Shown: positions 46,559-57,700 of the stretch, in pieces
Layout: each line of letters opens with the position of its first letter
Position numbering within the stretch: the stretch's first letter is position 1
Assembly: GCA_037389465.1 (NCBI GenBank)
Contig: JAZARR010000089.1
Span: 1,922,001-1,986,000 of the forward strand
Length of the DNA stretch: 64,000 bases
DNA from: Baylisascaris procyonis
Taxonomy: Eukaryota; Nematoda; Chromadorea; Rhabditida; Ascarididae
Direction of reading: 5' to 3'
Notes under the pieces: generated by a model
The model's input: only the letters and a program-made list of their open reading frames with translations
The model's database searches: none
What the model was told of the DNA's origin: nothing
Made by a program: the position numbers and the translations under genes

Positions 46559-48684
46559 TCACTCGTTCGTTTCACGACGTTCCTTTATTGCGTCCTGAAA
46601 AAATATTTCATTGGAATAAATTTCTAAAACTTTTATTGAGTGGAAATATTCGTTTGATTGTAATTCGAAAAAAACGAACTCTCTCTCTCAAAAAAATATA
46701 ATCGATAAGAACTAAACAACGATGCAGCTTAACAAAAAATATAAGAAAATAGAAGAAATGTGGGAAAAAAAAGAAATTCTTTTAAAAAAAGACTGAATGC
46801 ACTAACTCTGAATCTCTCCTCAAAGAGAGAAAGCTCTGCCATAAGATCGGTGATCGCACTCGTCAATGCGTCCGACGGTGATGTATCCGATGTGGTCTGT
46901 ATACGAAGGATGAATTTGTGTTCTAATGGATGTGGATTCTTGTAACCGGCGAATAGCACTTGAGGATCCTTCAGCAATTGGCTAAATAAAAGATGATTAA
47001 CGAACTAACAACGAATAAAGCTACAATTTATTCTTTGAAATATAAAATATTCTTTCAATAGTTCATTCAGCTCTGTTATTTGGCTAAAATATAATATTCT
47101 TACAGTTATTTATTTACCCACAAATTATGTCTCATTATAATAAAATAATGCACAATGCCGAACATAGAAATTAAAAATTATTTAATCAATGACTTCTTAA
47201 AAATCGGCCTGAATTCAAAACATCTGTTTATCAAAAATGTGCCTAAAGAATTTTAAAAAATTCCAAAAGTCAGAATTCAGTGGGAAATCATTTTTTCTAT
47301 CATTAATGCTAAGTTACTAATAAATCTTATGGCCTTTGTGGGATTCTAAATTACAGGAACGGCGTACAAGTTAAGTGAAAGCAGATTATAGAATATACGC
47401 ATCCATGCATTTGTGCGAAGGTCTGTTCGACGAAGTTTACAAAAACGAAGAAAATCAATTCGTTATATTACATAATTTTAGCACCTGACCAATATACAAT
47501 AGAAAACTGTGGGGAGGAAGGGGAGAGAAAAGGAATAGTGGAGGGGCTCACCGATGGAATGACCTGATGCTTAACTAAGCCTAAACGCGAGATGATGGTA
47601 TAGAGTGCTCAGCGATAAAAAAGGCGCTAAGCAAAACTTGAAAACAAAAAAAAGCGAAAATAACTTCCGCTCAGAGAGTCAATGAATACTCACTGAATGA
47701 AGAAGGATGACAGAAAGGATTTTAGAACCCTGCCTTGTTTAAAAAAAAATGGATGAACTGAACTGATGGGAAAGAGAGGAGAGAAGAAGGCGTGCCTGAG
47801 TGGGAGAAAGGTCCGTCGCAAATATATATCGTTAGGTATGCATCAGGAGAGGCGGCCTGGTCAGTTGAAAGAATCGAACATGTGGCCAAGCGAAAGCATG
47901 TATGTGCCCATGGCTTTGACTTGGCCACTTATGCTGACTCAGGGCTATTCGATTATTTTCTTTTAAATTTCCAGGACATGGCCAAGTTGGAGCCAACGCT
48001 ACGCATGTGGCCTCAACCACTTTCTTGTCGCCTTTCCATAGAAAGATGGAGGGCATCTTGAATTAGCAACAGAATTTCTGTGAATCAAAGGAAATCCCTC
48101 AAAACTTGAAGTGAATGACCAATGAAGGAAAATCAGTGAATGACCAATAAAGAACCTGGAAGGCAATATGTAAAACGAATATAATGTGATCAGAACGAAT
48201 GAAATGAAGAAGGAAAACAATAGTCAACAGCTAAGTGAGAGAACAAAATGAAATGAAGCATAAACGCGTGGATTGAGTGTTAAGAAATTATGTGAATTTG
48301 AAGCTTGTGTTCAATAAATCGATGACAAATATAACATTCTAAGCACTTGGCTAGACGAACGCTTAAAAAAATTATCAAAAATAGCGAATAATAGGCGAGT
48401 AAGAAACTAAAAAATAGCAAACAACAGCGAATAAGAAACTAAAAAATAGCGAACAATAGGCGATTAAGAAACTAAAAAATAGCGAATAATAGGCGAATAA
48501 GAAACTAAAAAATATCGAATAATAACGAAAAAGAAACTAACTGTTTGATGAGATTTCCAAGTGTATGATCCTCTTTATTGATCGTGAAAATTGCCGCGTT
48601 TGGTACTTTCGTATCCTTTTGAAAAGTGATCTTTTTTTCACCGTCAAAGATCAAAAACGATTCGAACGCAGCTGGAGCGTTCAT
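46559..48684 (-). CDS. rpb-11: RNA polymerase II subunit RPB11 (POLR2J)
   Basis: Three exons: 48542-48684 (start), 46807-46981 and 46559-46594 (stop), giving exactly 117 residues, the length of human RPB11. It starts [18 protein letters not shown], followed by the conserved [41 protein letters not shown] and [18 protein letters not shown]11 pairs with RPB3 to form the alpha-like heterodimer that nucleates Pol II assembly. All conserved blocks are intact. The first intron (1.56 kb) carries a minisatellite directly against the 5' splice site and a GC-richer stretch at 47770-48060 that is open on both strands without a recognisable product. Iwr1 follows 120 nt downstream on the same strand, and a small ORF starts divergently 102 bp upstream. 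Confidence 0.97.
48381..48540. repeat. Minisatellite of about 33-bp units in rpb-11 intron 1
   Basis: Nearly five imperfect copies of ATAGCGAATAATAGGCGA-TAAGAAACTAAAAA. Read on the transcript strand each unit begins TTTTTAGTTTCTTA, and the array runs right up to the exon 1 donor (GTTAGTTTC), whose first bases are themselves repeat-like. Confidence 0.9.
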
Positions 48685-48786
48685 TTACAGTTAACTTTTA
48701 ATAAAACTACACCTCGTCACCACAACACAATACACTTCAAATAAACCAAACACCGCCCGCACAACACAACAACAACAACAACAATA
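48685..48786. promoter_or_regulatory. Short divergent promoter between rpb-11 and a plus-strand small ORF
   Basis: Only 102 bp separate the two ATGs. It is A/C-rich on the plus strand with a (CAA)n tract at about 48766-48783. No TATA box is seen. A shared promoter is an inference from spacing. Confidence 0.4.
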
Positions 48787-48945
48787 ATGGAGCTAGAAAA
48801 ACTACACAATACGTTCGAATACGCAAAATTGGATCAATGCCAGCAACTATACAAACACTTGCAACATGCTTATTTAAAAGATTTAAAAATGCGGTCCAAT
48901 TTAACAGCACAAAAACGCAATTTGTTTACAGCACAATATCAATAA
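48787..48945 (+). CDS. Small helical protein, 52 residues, unknown
   Basis: ATG at 48787, stop TAA at 48943-48945. Translation begins MELEKLHNTFEYAKLDQCQQ and is rich in Leu, Gln, Lys and Tyr with heptad-like spacing (LEKL..., LDQCQQLYKHL..., YLKDL), suggesting one or two amphipathic helices. It differs from the AT-driven F/I/K/N composition of random frames in this window. The ATG follows a CAA-rich leader. It could be a complete microprotein or the first exon of a spliced gene: a GTTTAC near 48923 might act as a donor. No family was recognised. Confidence 0.5.
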   Translation: MELEKLHNTFEYAKLDQCQQLYKHLQHAYLKDLKMRSNLTAQKRNLFTAQYQ

Positions 48946-50911
48946 CGAATCAATCGTACGATTAACCTAAAAGCTAACGAATAATCGTGATTAAGAGTTG
49001 ATTGCTTCAAGGAATTATTGGATTCATTCACGAATATCGAAACTCATATTTTAAAAGAAATATTTTTCGAGGTATTTTCAAACGACAACGAGAGAAACGA
49101 TCTATATACTTGGTTTGATTTTCTATATTCTAGTCGATTTTCCTATATTTGAGAATAAATCGATATAGCTCAATGAATAAAACCATATAATGCCGCTTCT
49201 TCAAAGACCACCCAGTAGAGATTGCGTTATATTGAAATTTTAACGTAAATTAATTAGACTCATTATAATTGAAATACCATAACCCGTTAAAGGCAACACT
49301 TGAGCAACTTCGCGAACTAAAGTTGCACTTAGATCTACATGATAGTTGCGTGAAATCGTATAACTCAAAAAAAGCACTCAGATCAAAACAATTTGGATAT
49401 ACCTCAAAGATTATGTCGTTATAAGTAAGTATCATTGCATTTACCAGCAGTAAAAAAGAGGAATGTTTGGGCGATATTTCAAAACTCCCAGTGAAAATTC
49501 GACTTATTTTATTTGTTTATTTTTTTCAATAGGAATGGAAACACATGTTTTCATGCTCAATGCCGAGAAAGGTCAGAGCCTGCGGATGTCGCAAAGCTGG
49601 TTCATCCATTCTCACGTTCGTTGAGACAGTCGAAAATCTCCCAACTTCCATAATCTGCCACAAATTTGAGACTTGTACTCAGTGGAAGACTCTCTGGGGA
49701 AGTTTTTTCGCAAATTTGCACAGTTCTCTCAGATTTTTTTTGGTATTGGAAGGTCTGTTTTCAACACACAACAAGATATCACCACCTCGAATTCGCATGC
49801 GACACCTGTAAATCGTTTTGTATCATTTTGCCTGAAGGGCGCGAATTATATTTACCAAAAATGAAACCCGCATATTGAAGCTGTGGCTGAATTATTGTCA
49901 CTCGTGGGTATGTTAGGTCCGGTAACTTCCTTACACGGGAATTTGGCTTTATGATTTCAATGTTAAGATTACACGAGAATATAAGCTCCATCTCAGAAGT
50001 CTTAGTGTTTTCCCGATAATCGGGTAGCATTTTTTGAAATTTATTCCAGCATAGCTATAAATGCACCTTTACTTGAATTATAGGCTGCCAACGCGGGAGC
50101 AAATTTATTCACGACTAATCGATAAATTAACTAAAAATTGATGAATGAAATAAATAATTAGCAAAAAAAATTCAACAAAACTTTTCAAAAAAAAATTCAT
50201 TTCTAAATTATTAAATAAAATTCACAAATAAATCAACAAATATAAGGCAGCTTTTCTTTATAGATGAACATATATATTAGATGAATTAAACCATTTTGCA
50301 AAAGGAAAAGCATATTTTATACTAAATACATTATGAAATTTTTATAAAATATGACATCGTTTTTAAAAATATGAACAATTCTTAAAAATAAATAATGCCC
50401 AATAATTTCGAATAAAATAAATAAAATAAATTTAAAAAAAAAATGGAATAACATTCAACAATTTGCAAACATACATTGAAAATAGTACTCAACAAAATAA
50501 AATCCAAACAATTCGATACCATTCAACTGAGAGCTCAAAACGGAGTAGAAATCAGAGGCATTAATCGAGTGCACAAATCGATCGTTGAATTGATGAGAGT
50601 ATGAGATCAAAGATCATCTTAAGTGAAGACAAATCTTAGGTAGGGGGACTACGCTTTACGATCGGTACGATGAATAGTATACGTATTGCCGGAAATGGTA
50701 GCATTAGATACACCCATGAAAATAGCGGCGCAATTGTCCAAGGTATATAATGGAAACAAAAAATAACATGCATAGTTTCTATAGTTCCACCCCCCTCCCC
50801 CTCTCTCCCTCCTCCACATCGATTCGTAGATATCCTTCTTCTAATTCTGGTTTCAATGCGTTGTAAAGACTCCAACATGGGGATTCTACAAGTCTTTGTC
50901 ACGATCATCAC
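48946..50911. other. Intergenic region between the small ORF and cdc-26
   Basis: Includes a GC-richer stretch at 49540-50030 with open frames on both strands (plus 49545-49811, minus 49779-50030); neither resembles a known protein and no acceptor/donor pair makes one compelling. The rest is AT-rich. Confidence 0.5.
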
Positions 50912-51587
50912 TTATAAACCGGAAATATTGCTTTGCTGCATTGTAGGTGCATCTCGTGCTGGTGTCACACGAATTCTTGGTGGTGGAGCTCCAATTCGAG
51001 TACGAGCTTCAGGTTCCTGACACGCTTCCATATCAACTGGTTCTAATTTCACCTGAAATGAACGATGAAATTGAACTGTCTTCGCAAATAATAAAAATTA
51101 ATGAAACGGATCAGTAATCATTCAAGGAGATACAAGGAGAGAGGGGTAGGGTTCGTACTAATACAGCGGTATAACACTACCATTAAAAAAAATATTATTA
51201 CAATTACTATTACTACTAAGTGATACTTGATATAAATTGCACTAAATAGTGCTATTAATAATAAAAAAAAAGGAATATATATAGCTACCAGTGACATTAA
51301 TTATTTCTATCACTAATCAACAACGACGCTCATTATTATTAATATTAAAATTTATTAAATATTTCCCATTATTTCTAATAGCATTACTTAGTGCCAATAA
51401 AAGTAGCAATCAGTAGATTATTGCTAGTATCAATTGGTATTTCTAATGACCTAAATAATCGTTATCCATTGGTCAGCTACGTCAAAAAGTCATCAATTAC
51501 CTTATTAGCCAATTTCAACATAGCGTCCTCCATGCCTTCGATATCTTCCGTTTTCAAGTCCAACTCGGTGGGTGGCCTCCTTAGCAT
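50912..51587 (-). CDS. cdc-26: Anaphase-promoting complex subunit CDC26 (APC12)
   Basis: Two exons: 51501-51587 (start ATG) and 50912-51052 (stop TAA), 75 residues, in phase. The N-terminus M-L-R-R-P-P-T-E-L-D-L-K-T-E-D-I-E matches the highly conserved CDC26 start (MLRRxPTxLELKxDDIEE) that inserts into the TPR groove of APC6/CDC16 and stabilises it. The C-terminal half has R-I-G-A-P-P-P-R-I, comparable to the family's RIGYKPQPKP. CDC26 is a small structural subunit of the APC/C ubiquitin ligase needed for mitotic exit. It stands alone, with 2-3 kb of non-coding DNA on each side, so there is no operon sign. Small proteins give limited similarity, but the first 17 residues are diagnostic. Confidence 0.88.
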
Positions 51588-54500
51588 CACCCTTTAGATA
51601 CACGGTTTATTCGCTGCTATTATGCCTGAACAATTTATTAGTGAGAATAATTAGTGAAATGATTCAAATTCAAGTGCAACGAACCCAAGAGCAACGCATT
51701 ACAACATAAAAAGCCAACGCTGGGTATTGCTCAAAAATTGAAGAGAGGAAATTATTTCACTAAAATTTGTTTACTTTTGAAATTTTAAATAATATCCCCC
51801 ACCCCATCCCCCTCCCCACACGGGCATGTTAAGCCCAATAAAAAGGAGCGCTAATAATTTAAGTGCAAGGAGGTCGATTACATCACGAGCACCTCAACTT
51901 TAGGCAGTGATAATAATTATAATTAAAAAAAGGTTAATTGTATATATATATAGGTAACTGTACTATCGGAAAGAAAACAGTACCAACGGGTGAGTTAACT
52001 AGCAGGTTGTTTCTAACATTTGTCAGCTTCACGCTTATAAGCACATGGTGTCACAATATACCTTACGTTAATCCATAATAACTGCAGGAATGTAAGCACA
52101 AAGTTGGTACTCAAACGCTTAGAAAATGCGACGAAGTGGCCACCCGTGACGACACATCCAGTGTCATAGAACATTCGGAAAGGTTCAAATTAGTGTGGAT
52201 TAGCATCTCATTCGCTATATACCTGGGAGTTTGCCGGAAATCAACGCTTATATAACTCAAGAAAAACGCAGCATTCCGGAATGCGTCAACAAAGGAACCG
52301 TTGCATTCCTTTCTCCCATGATCATCGAACGACCTCAACCCCCTCAAGGTACATATTCATTCGCACAACGTTCGCATAACAAATGCGCTCTAATTTTTCC
52401 GTTGCAAGAGAGGATATTTAATAGTAAAATTTAATAGCAGCTCAATTAGTATTTATTGCTGCCAACCGAAGATATGAGCCATAAAAAAAGGCATTCACAA
52501 CCATAAAAAGGCAAAGAGGACGATAAAAAATCCACCGGAAGTACTTCTTTTTACAATTTTTAGTGCTGTTAGAATTGAGGCAATTTAAGCAACTAATTGA
52601 TCTGATACAGCGAAAATATACGGAAAATATTTTCATTAAACCTTCTTTCACTATGAGGCATCTTATTTCTATACAAGAATTATTGAGAGTAGGAAATCGA
52701 AGCAAACATATAGAGGTGGGAGTAAACTTATATCAAATAAAATAATAAACGATTCCGATTATAGAAGGGAGAAAAATAGAGCCAAATTTTCATCAAAATC
52801 ATTACTCTTATGTAAATAAATTTTAAAAATAATTCAAACAATGCTTCAATTTATATGAGCAAAATAATGCTGAAAAATATTCAAGTTCGTTTTTCATTGA
52901 ACTGCAAAATAATTTATGAAGGAAAGCGATGCTTAAAATATTCAAGTAGAAACGAAGCATTTTTGAATATACCAAAGAAAGACTGCTAATAGTAAATCTA
53001 CAGAAAATACGAACCTCCATAAATGTTGAGAAAAAATATTCAACAAAACGAATGATCACTTCTTTGGTACAATATATGGATTTAATGTGCGAAATCAAAA
53101 GATTTCAACGTATTTAATGCATAAAATATGGATGATTGCTTGCCGTTTTCATAGTCGAGAATAAAGAAGTAATCCATTTCCTGACAAGACTGTCGTATTA
53201 GCAAAAAGGATAGCATATCAGACGCCGATAAATATGTCCCTACTTAAGAAGCGTCTTATGGAAACACATTTGCATATCCTGTCATACTACCGCAACTATC
53301 CAAAGTGCGCCACATTTCTTGGGAATGAAGCACGGCCGCTTATGCAACGTTGGCCAATCGGCTATAGATCAAGCGGGAATAATGTGCCGTTCAAGTTTAA
53401 TCAAAGAAGGTCAAAAGAATATAGGCGAATCAAACGATTGTCCAGCACGTGTCACGAGGCTAGCCTGAGCCAAAATAAGGAGGATATAAAAAGGGCTGAT
53501 GTGCTCATGTATTCATTACACCTTCCAGACTGGTCTGGTCTAGAATGGTCTTAAGGCAGAGTGGAGCCTGTGTGTGGCCGTTGGGGTATACGACATGATC
53601 GGCGGTAGCGTGGTGTTCGGCTGCGGGATCGTGTCGGCGATTCGAGCTATGCTATTGTCCCTTCTTATTTGTCACCTTACTATTTAAGTGTGATAAACTG
53701 TTCGCCCCGTTATACCTGTGTTGTCTCGCAAGATTCTCAACCGTAGCTCGATAGAGGATACATATAGACCCACATGGAGATCCAAATGGCTAGATGTTAG
53801 TTGCATATGACCTATACAGCAGAAAATTTTTCAACAAAGAAACATTTATATCATCGATACAGACAACAAAAAAACATAAAATAATTGCGAATTTCATCAA
53901 AGAGAATGAGAGGCAGTAATAGTAAACTAAATGATTGAGATGCATAGTGAAAATAAGTCAGCAATGAAAGAGACCATAAATAAACCTTATCGATTTGGAC
54001 ATGCAAAATTCTTACAGCTGTTCATCTTAGACTTTAAGCTTTCTTCTCTAATTCCTGAATAACCAGCTATTAATTATCAGCTACTCACTCACGTCGCCGG
54101 GCTGTGTATTCCCCTTTTGCATGGCTCAGGAAAATGGACTCCCAGCCATGGGCAAAGCCAAGAATTCCTCCATCCCACCGTTTCATAAGCATTTCTACTT
54201 GCACTGTTTTAAATCTATTTGCTCATTTTACCACTAGAATCTCCATCTCAATATTTCTTCAATTAAAATTTATATTCACAAGTAAATACAGCTGTTGAAC
54301 CGTTGCAAAGAAACTAACGAAACTAATACCCAATGGATGGTGGGTTGTTCAAACATATTTTTACACCTTTATAAAACCATCGTTAATCCCTATTTCTCAA
54401 CTATTGTTTTTTCGTCATACTATTTGCAACCAAACAGCTCTCTTACCTATAACAACTATCCTAAATGAAAGCCAATTTAAAGAAATCGTCACCTAAATAA

Positions 54501-54795
54501 GTAGTCAAGTTATTTGAACAAGTAAACAAATATGTTCAACGAATACGACGGGATTCAATAATATAATGCGACACTAGGATGCAGAATCAAACATCACCGA
54601 AGCAATTTGAGCATTAAATATGCGCTCTCCTCTCAGTCAACAAGCCATAAAGCTAAGATTAATCTAGCTGCATTATACGCTTTAATATTCACATTTACCT
54701 AGCTGAATATATGTAGATTCGTTATGAACAAAACAACAAAACTCTTTATAAATATGCAGGATTCGATCGAAAATTGCGAACTGATAGATGCTCTT
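51588..54795. other. Intergenic region between cdc-26 and exo-1
   Basis: GC-richer blocks at 52100-52350 and 53230-53760 stand out from the AT-rich background. Open frames at 52111-52347 (minus) and 52231-52434 (plus) have no known likeness. The second block is described separately as LTR-like. A Gly-rich open minus frame at about 54090-54165 followed by GTGAGT resembles an exon, but nothing connects to it. Confidence 0.45.
53190..53790 (+). mobile_element. Candidate LTR fragment (GC-rich island)
   Basis: The island is markedly richer in G+C than its surroundings. A TATAAAA lies at 53485-53491. A possible TG...CA boundary falls with TGT at about 53190 and ACA at 53772-53774, followed at once by TGGAGATCCAAATGG, which has the TGG start of a tRNA primer-binding site. 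No protein-coding part of a retroelement follows, so it would be a solo or truncated LTR. A plus frame of 106 codons (53234-53554) overlaps and has no family. The second LTR was not found. Confidence 0.3.
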
Positions 54796-57700
54796 CTATG
54801 ATGACGATTCATTTTCCTTCGTTGAAAGCGATCGTAATAGACCCGAAGCACGATACGCTTAAAATAATTACTTTAATATTCGGCAATCTCATAGACCTAT
54901 GCAAAAATATCTTTTAAATTTTTCATCCAACTAAACGAATCGATGAGTCAATTGCATCATCTATCCCTTTGCTTTTCGATTGCATTTGTTCAAAAAAATT
55001 AAAAATACACAAAAAAATTTGAGAAAAAAAAACATTTTTTTAATCACCGCAAGAAAAACTAATATGCCCCAAAAACATCCTTCTACTTAACAATATTTAT
55101 TCCCTGAAAAAAAGGCATGAAATTAAGTAGCAAGAAATATGAAATATTCACCAATAAAGATGTCAAGTAGCTCAAAAATAATTTACTTCCGGTCATAAAA
55201 TAAAACCTTTATAAAATGTCACCACACCTATGCATGCAGACGATTAAACATGTTCACCGTTCAGGTACCAATTTGTTTCCAAACTGATAGAGCTGTAAAT
55301 TAAAAAAAAAAAAGAAGCTATATGCCGAATAATTTCCTCACAAATTTCAGAGAAGTCTTCATTCAATTACCTGCATTTGCGACGTTTACTGAAGAGCAGT
55401 CCGATGGCATTGTTGTGGAAGAATTCTGTAAGAAACGATTCACTTCAAATTATCTGACTAGCAAGAAATGGAAGTGAAATAAGGAACAAGTTTGAAATAT
55501 GATCGAAAAAATATTTACAACAAAAGAAAGATACAGGAAGCAAAACTCAATAATCTCTGAATCCATCTTTGGACTCATTTATAACTACAACAAGATTTCA
55601 GCTTTCTAATATCTCCAGCTTGAGACCACTAACTTGTTAATTCATAAAACGTTTATAAAAAGTAACCTCTGACCTTAAATATGTAATAGATAATCCAACT
55701 ACTGAAGTGGTCACAAATCTAAACATTCATCCATGAAGCAATGTCAACTCAACTCAAATAAGCTAGACATTAGAGCACTTTGCAAATATTTCCTCCATTT
55801 TCTTTAATTTTGAAATCTATTTTGTTGAAGAACGCAACAAAATAGAAGAAATAATATTAAAAGGTGGGGAACTTCTTCATCGCCCACTTTTCATTCAAAA
55901 CAAATACGATCCCTTTCGTCGATAATTTTGGACATCAATCAACCAGGTAAATGCCAATAGCATCTATCTTCTTGTCTCCAACTTCGACAATCCTCAAGAA
56001 CCTTTACTTATCATTGAAATAATCAACAAACCTCTGCAGGATTTGCATCTTCTTTGATATTCTGCTTATCAGCTATATCTGAATCGAGTAAAATTTTTGG
56101 CTTCTTGAATGGATTGCTTGAACGCCTCGAAAGACCACTGAAAAAAACAAACATCTATATTCCAAATTCATACAGCATTTAAAGGAAGGAAAAAACTTCA
56201 GAAGTATTAAACCTTTCAGCTTTCACATCGTTCACTCAAATAAATCATTCCGCATATCACCATGAAAATATCTTATTGGTTAAGATTATCCCATTTCTCA
56301 TCAATTCGTTTACAAATATTTGTTTTACAGTAAAAACGACGAAAATTTCAACTATTAAACACCTCATTCAATTTCTTGAAGCCAATGCACAATATCTAAT
56401 TCTGCGTTAAAAATAAGCATTAACTTTCAAGCTATTGAAATTAAAAGAAGTGTTAATATTTAAGAAAAGGACCAGGTAAATATTTAGGGTATAAATAATA
56501 ACAAATATGTTCAACAACAAAAAAACCACAAGCAGGAGCACTCAGTTTGGCAGAACCGAGCAATACGGCGCAATCCATGCATACCTTGTTCTTGCACCAC
56601 GATTTAAAAAATAGCTGCTGCATGATCCATTGCGTGACATCTGCATAGCCGTTTCTTCAGTGGGATGTTCACGTTTCAACGTCATACCACGTTCCGCCTC
56701 CATACACGGCTCATCTGTAGATATTCGCGAACATTCCTCGCCAATAACTGAACAAGATTCGCCTTGAACGCTTAGCTGGATAATCTCATCTCGATTTGCA
56801 TCTATAAAAAAGAAATTAATTTTTATCAGCACAGCAAGATCGGCAGTAAAAACCAGCATTTTCACAGGAGTAATAATGCATGGTTATAGCTGAAGCATGA
56901 ACGCGATCAGTAGTGATCGTATTGGACATTAAACATCTAAGTATCACATACGCTGCCAAAACTATTTCCTAATACGAAATTTAATTGTCGCCCGAATAAA
57001 CGATATTCAAAAGGAAACTAAAGAAAGGCAAAAGCAAAGATGGCTAGATCAAAGTGCCTAGAAGCTTAAACCCACGATGAACAAGAAAAAACAAACAAAC
57101 AAATAAAACAAAACCTTTGAATTCTTGTGGCTTCAGAATCTCCTGCGATGGTGTAGGTGAAGCATCAGAAGTCGATGTGCGTGGATCAAGAGAGTACAAT
57201 CGTAAAAGATCATCGCAATTCCAATTTTGTGAAGCACTATTGCTTCTTTTTGATATTTTTGTCACACGCAACGACGGCAACGAACTAGATGCACTTCGTT
57301 CGTTGGTTAGTTTTTTGGGTTCCGCAGCGGTTTCCGATTTGAAGCTCGCTTCGGAACGGAAGAAATCCTTAAATTAGAACTGAAGCCCCTTATGGATACT
57401 GAGATTAACGAATCTTCAAAATGCACGAAAGTCATGAAGAAGTCTCCAATTATCCTCTTCTTCTCCTTCAAATATCGCCTTGGAATATGCCTTATTTGGA
57501 AAAGCAAAAAAAAAAAAACCGATATTTTCTTAGTTAAGAATTCGAAAAATCTCCCAAATAACATTAATGAACTTAGTTTCCGCCTAGCCCAAAGAACGGG
57601 GGAAGTAAACGGTAAAAGAGTCAAATTCCTTCACGCCGATTTCCTATTGCTTACGATGCAAAATAGATTCGAAACGAAAGAAAAAAGAGGTGTGGTGAGG

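Noticed and set aside
47722..48061. Open frames on both strands in rpb-11 intron 1
   Set aside because: They follow higher local G+C; overlapping frames on both strands, no family and no splice signals.
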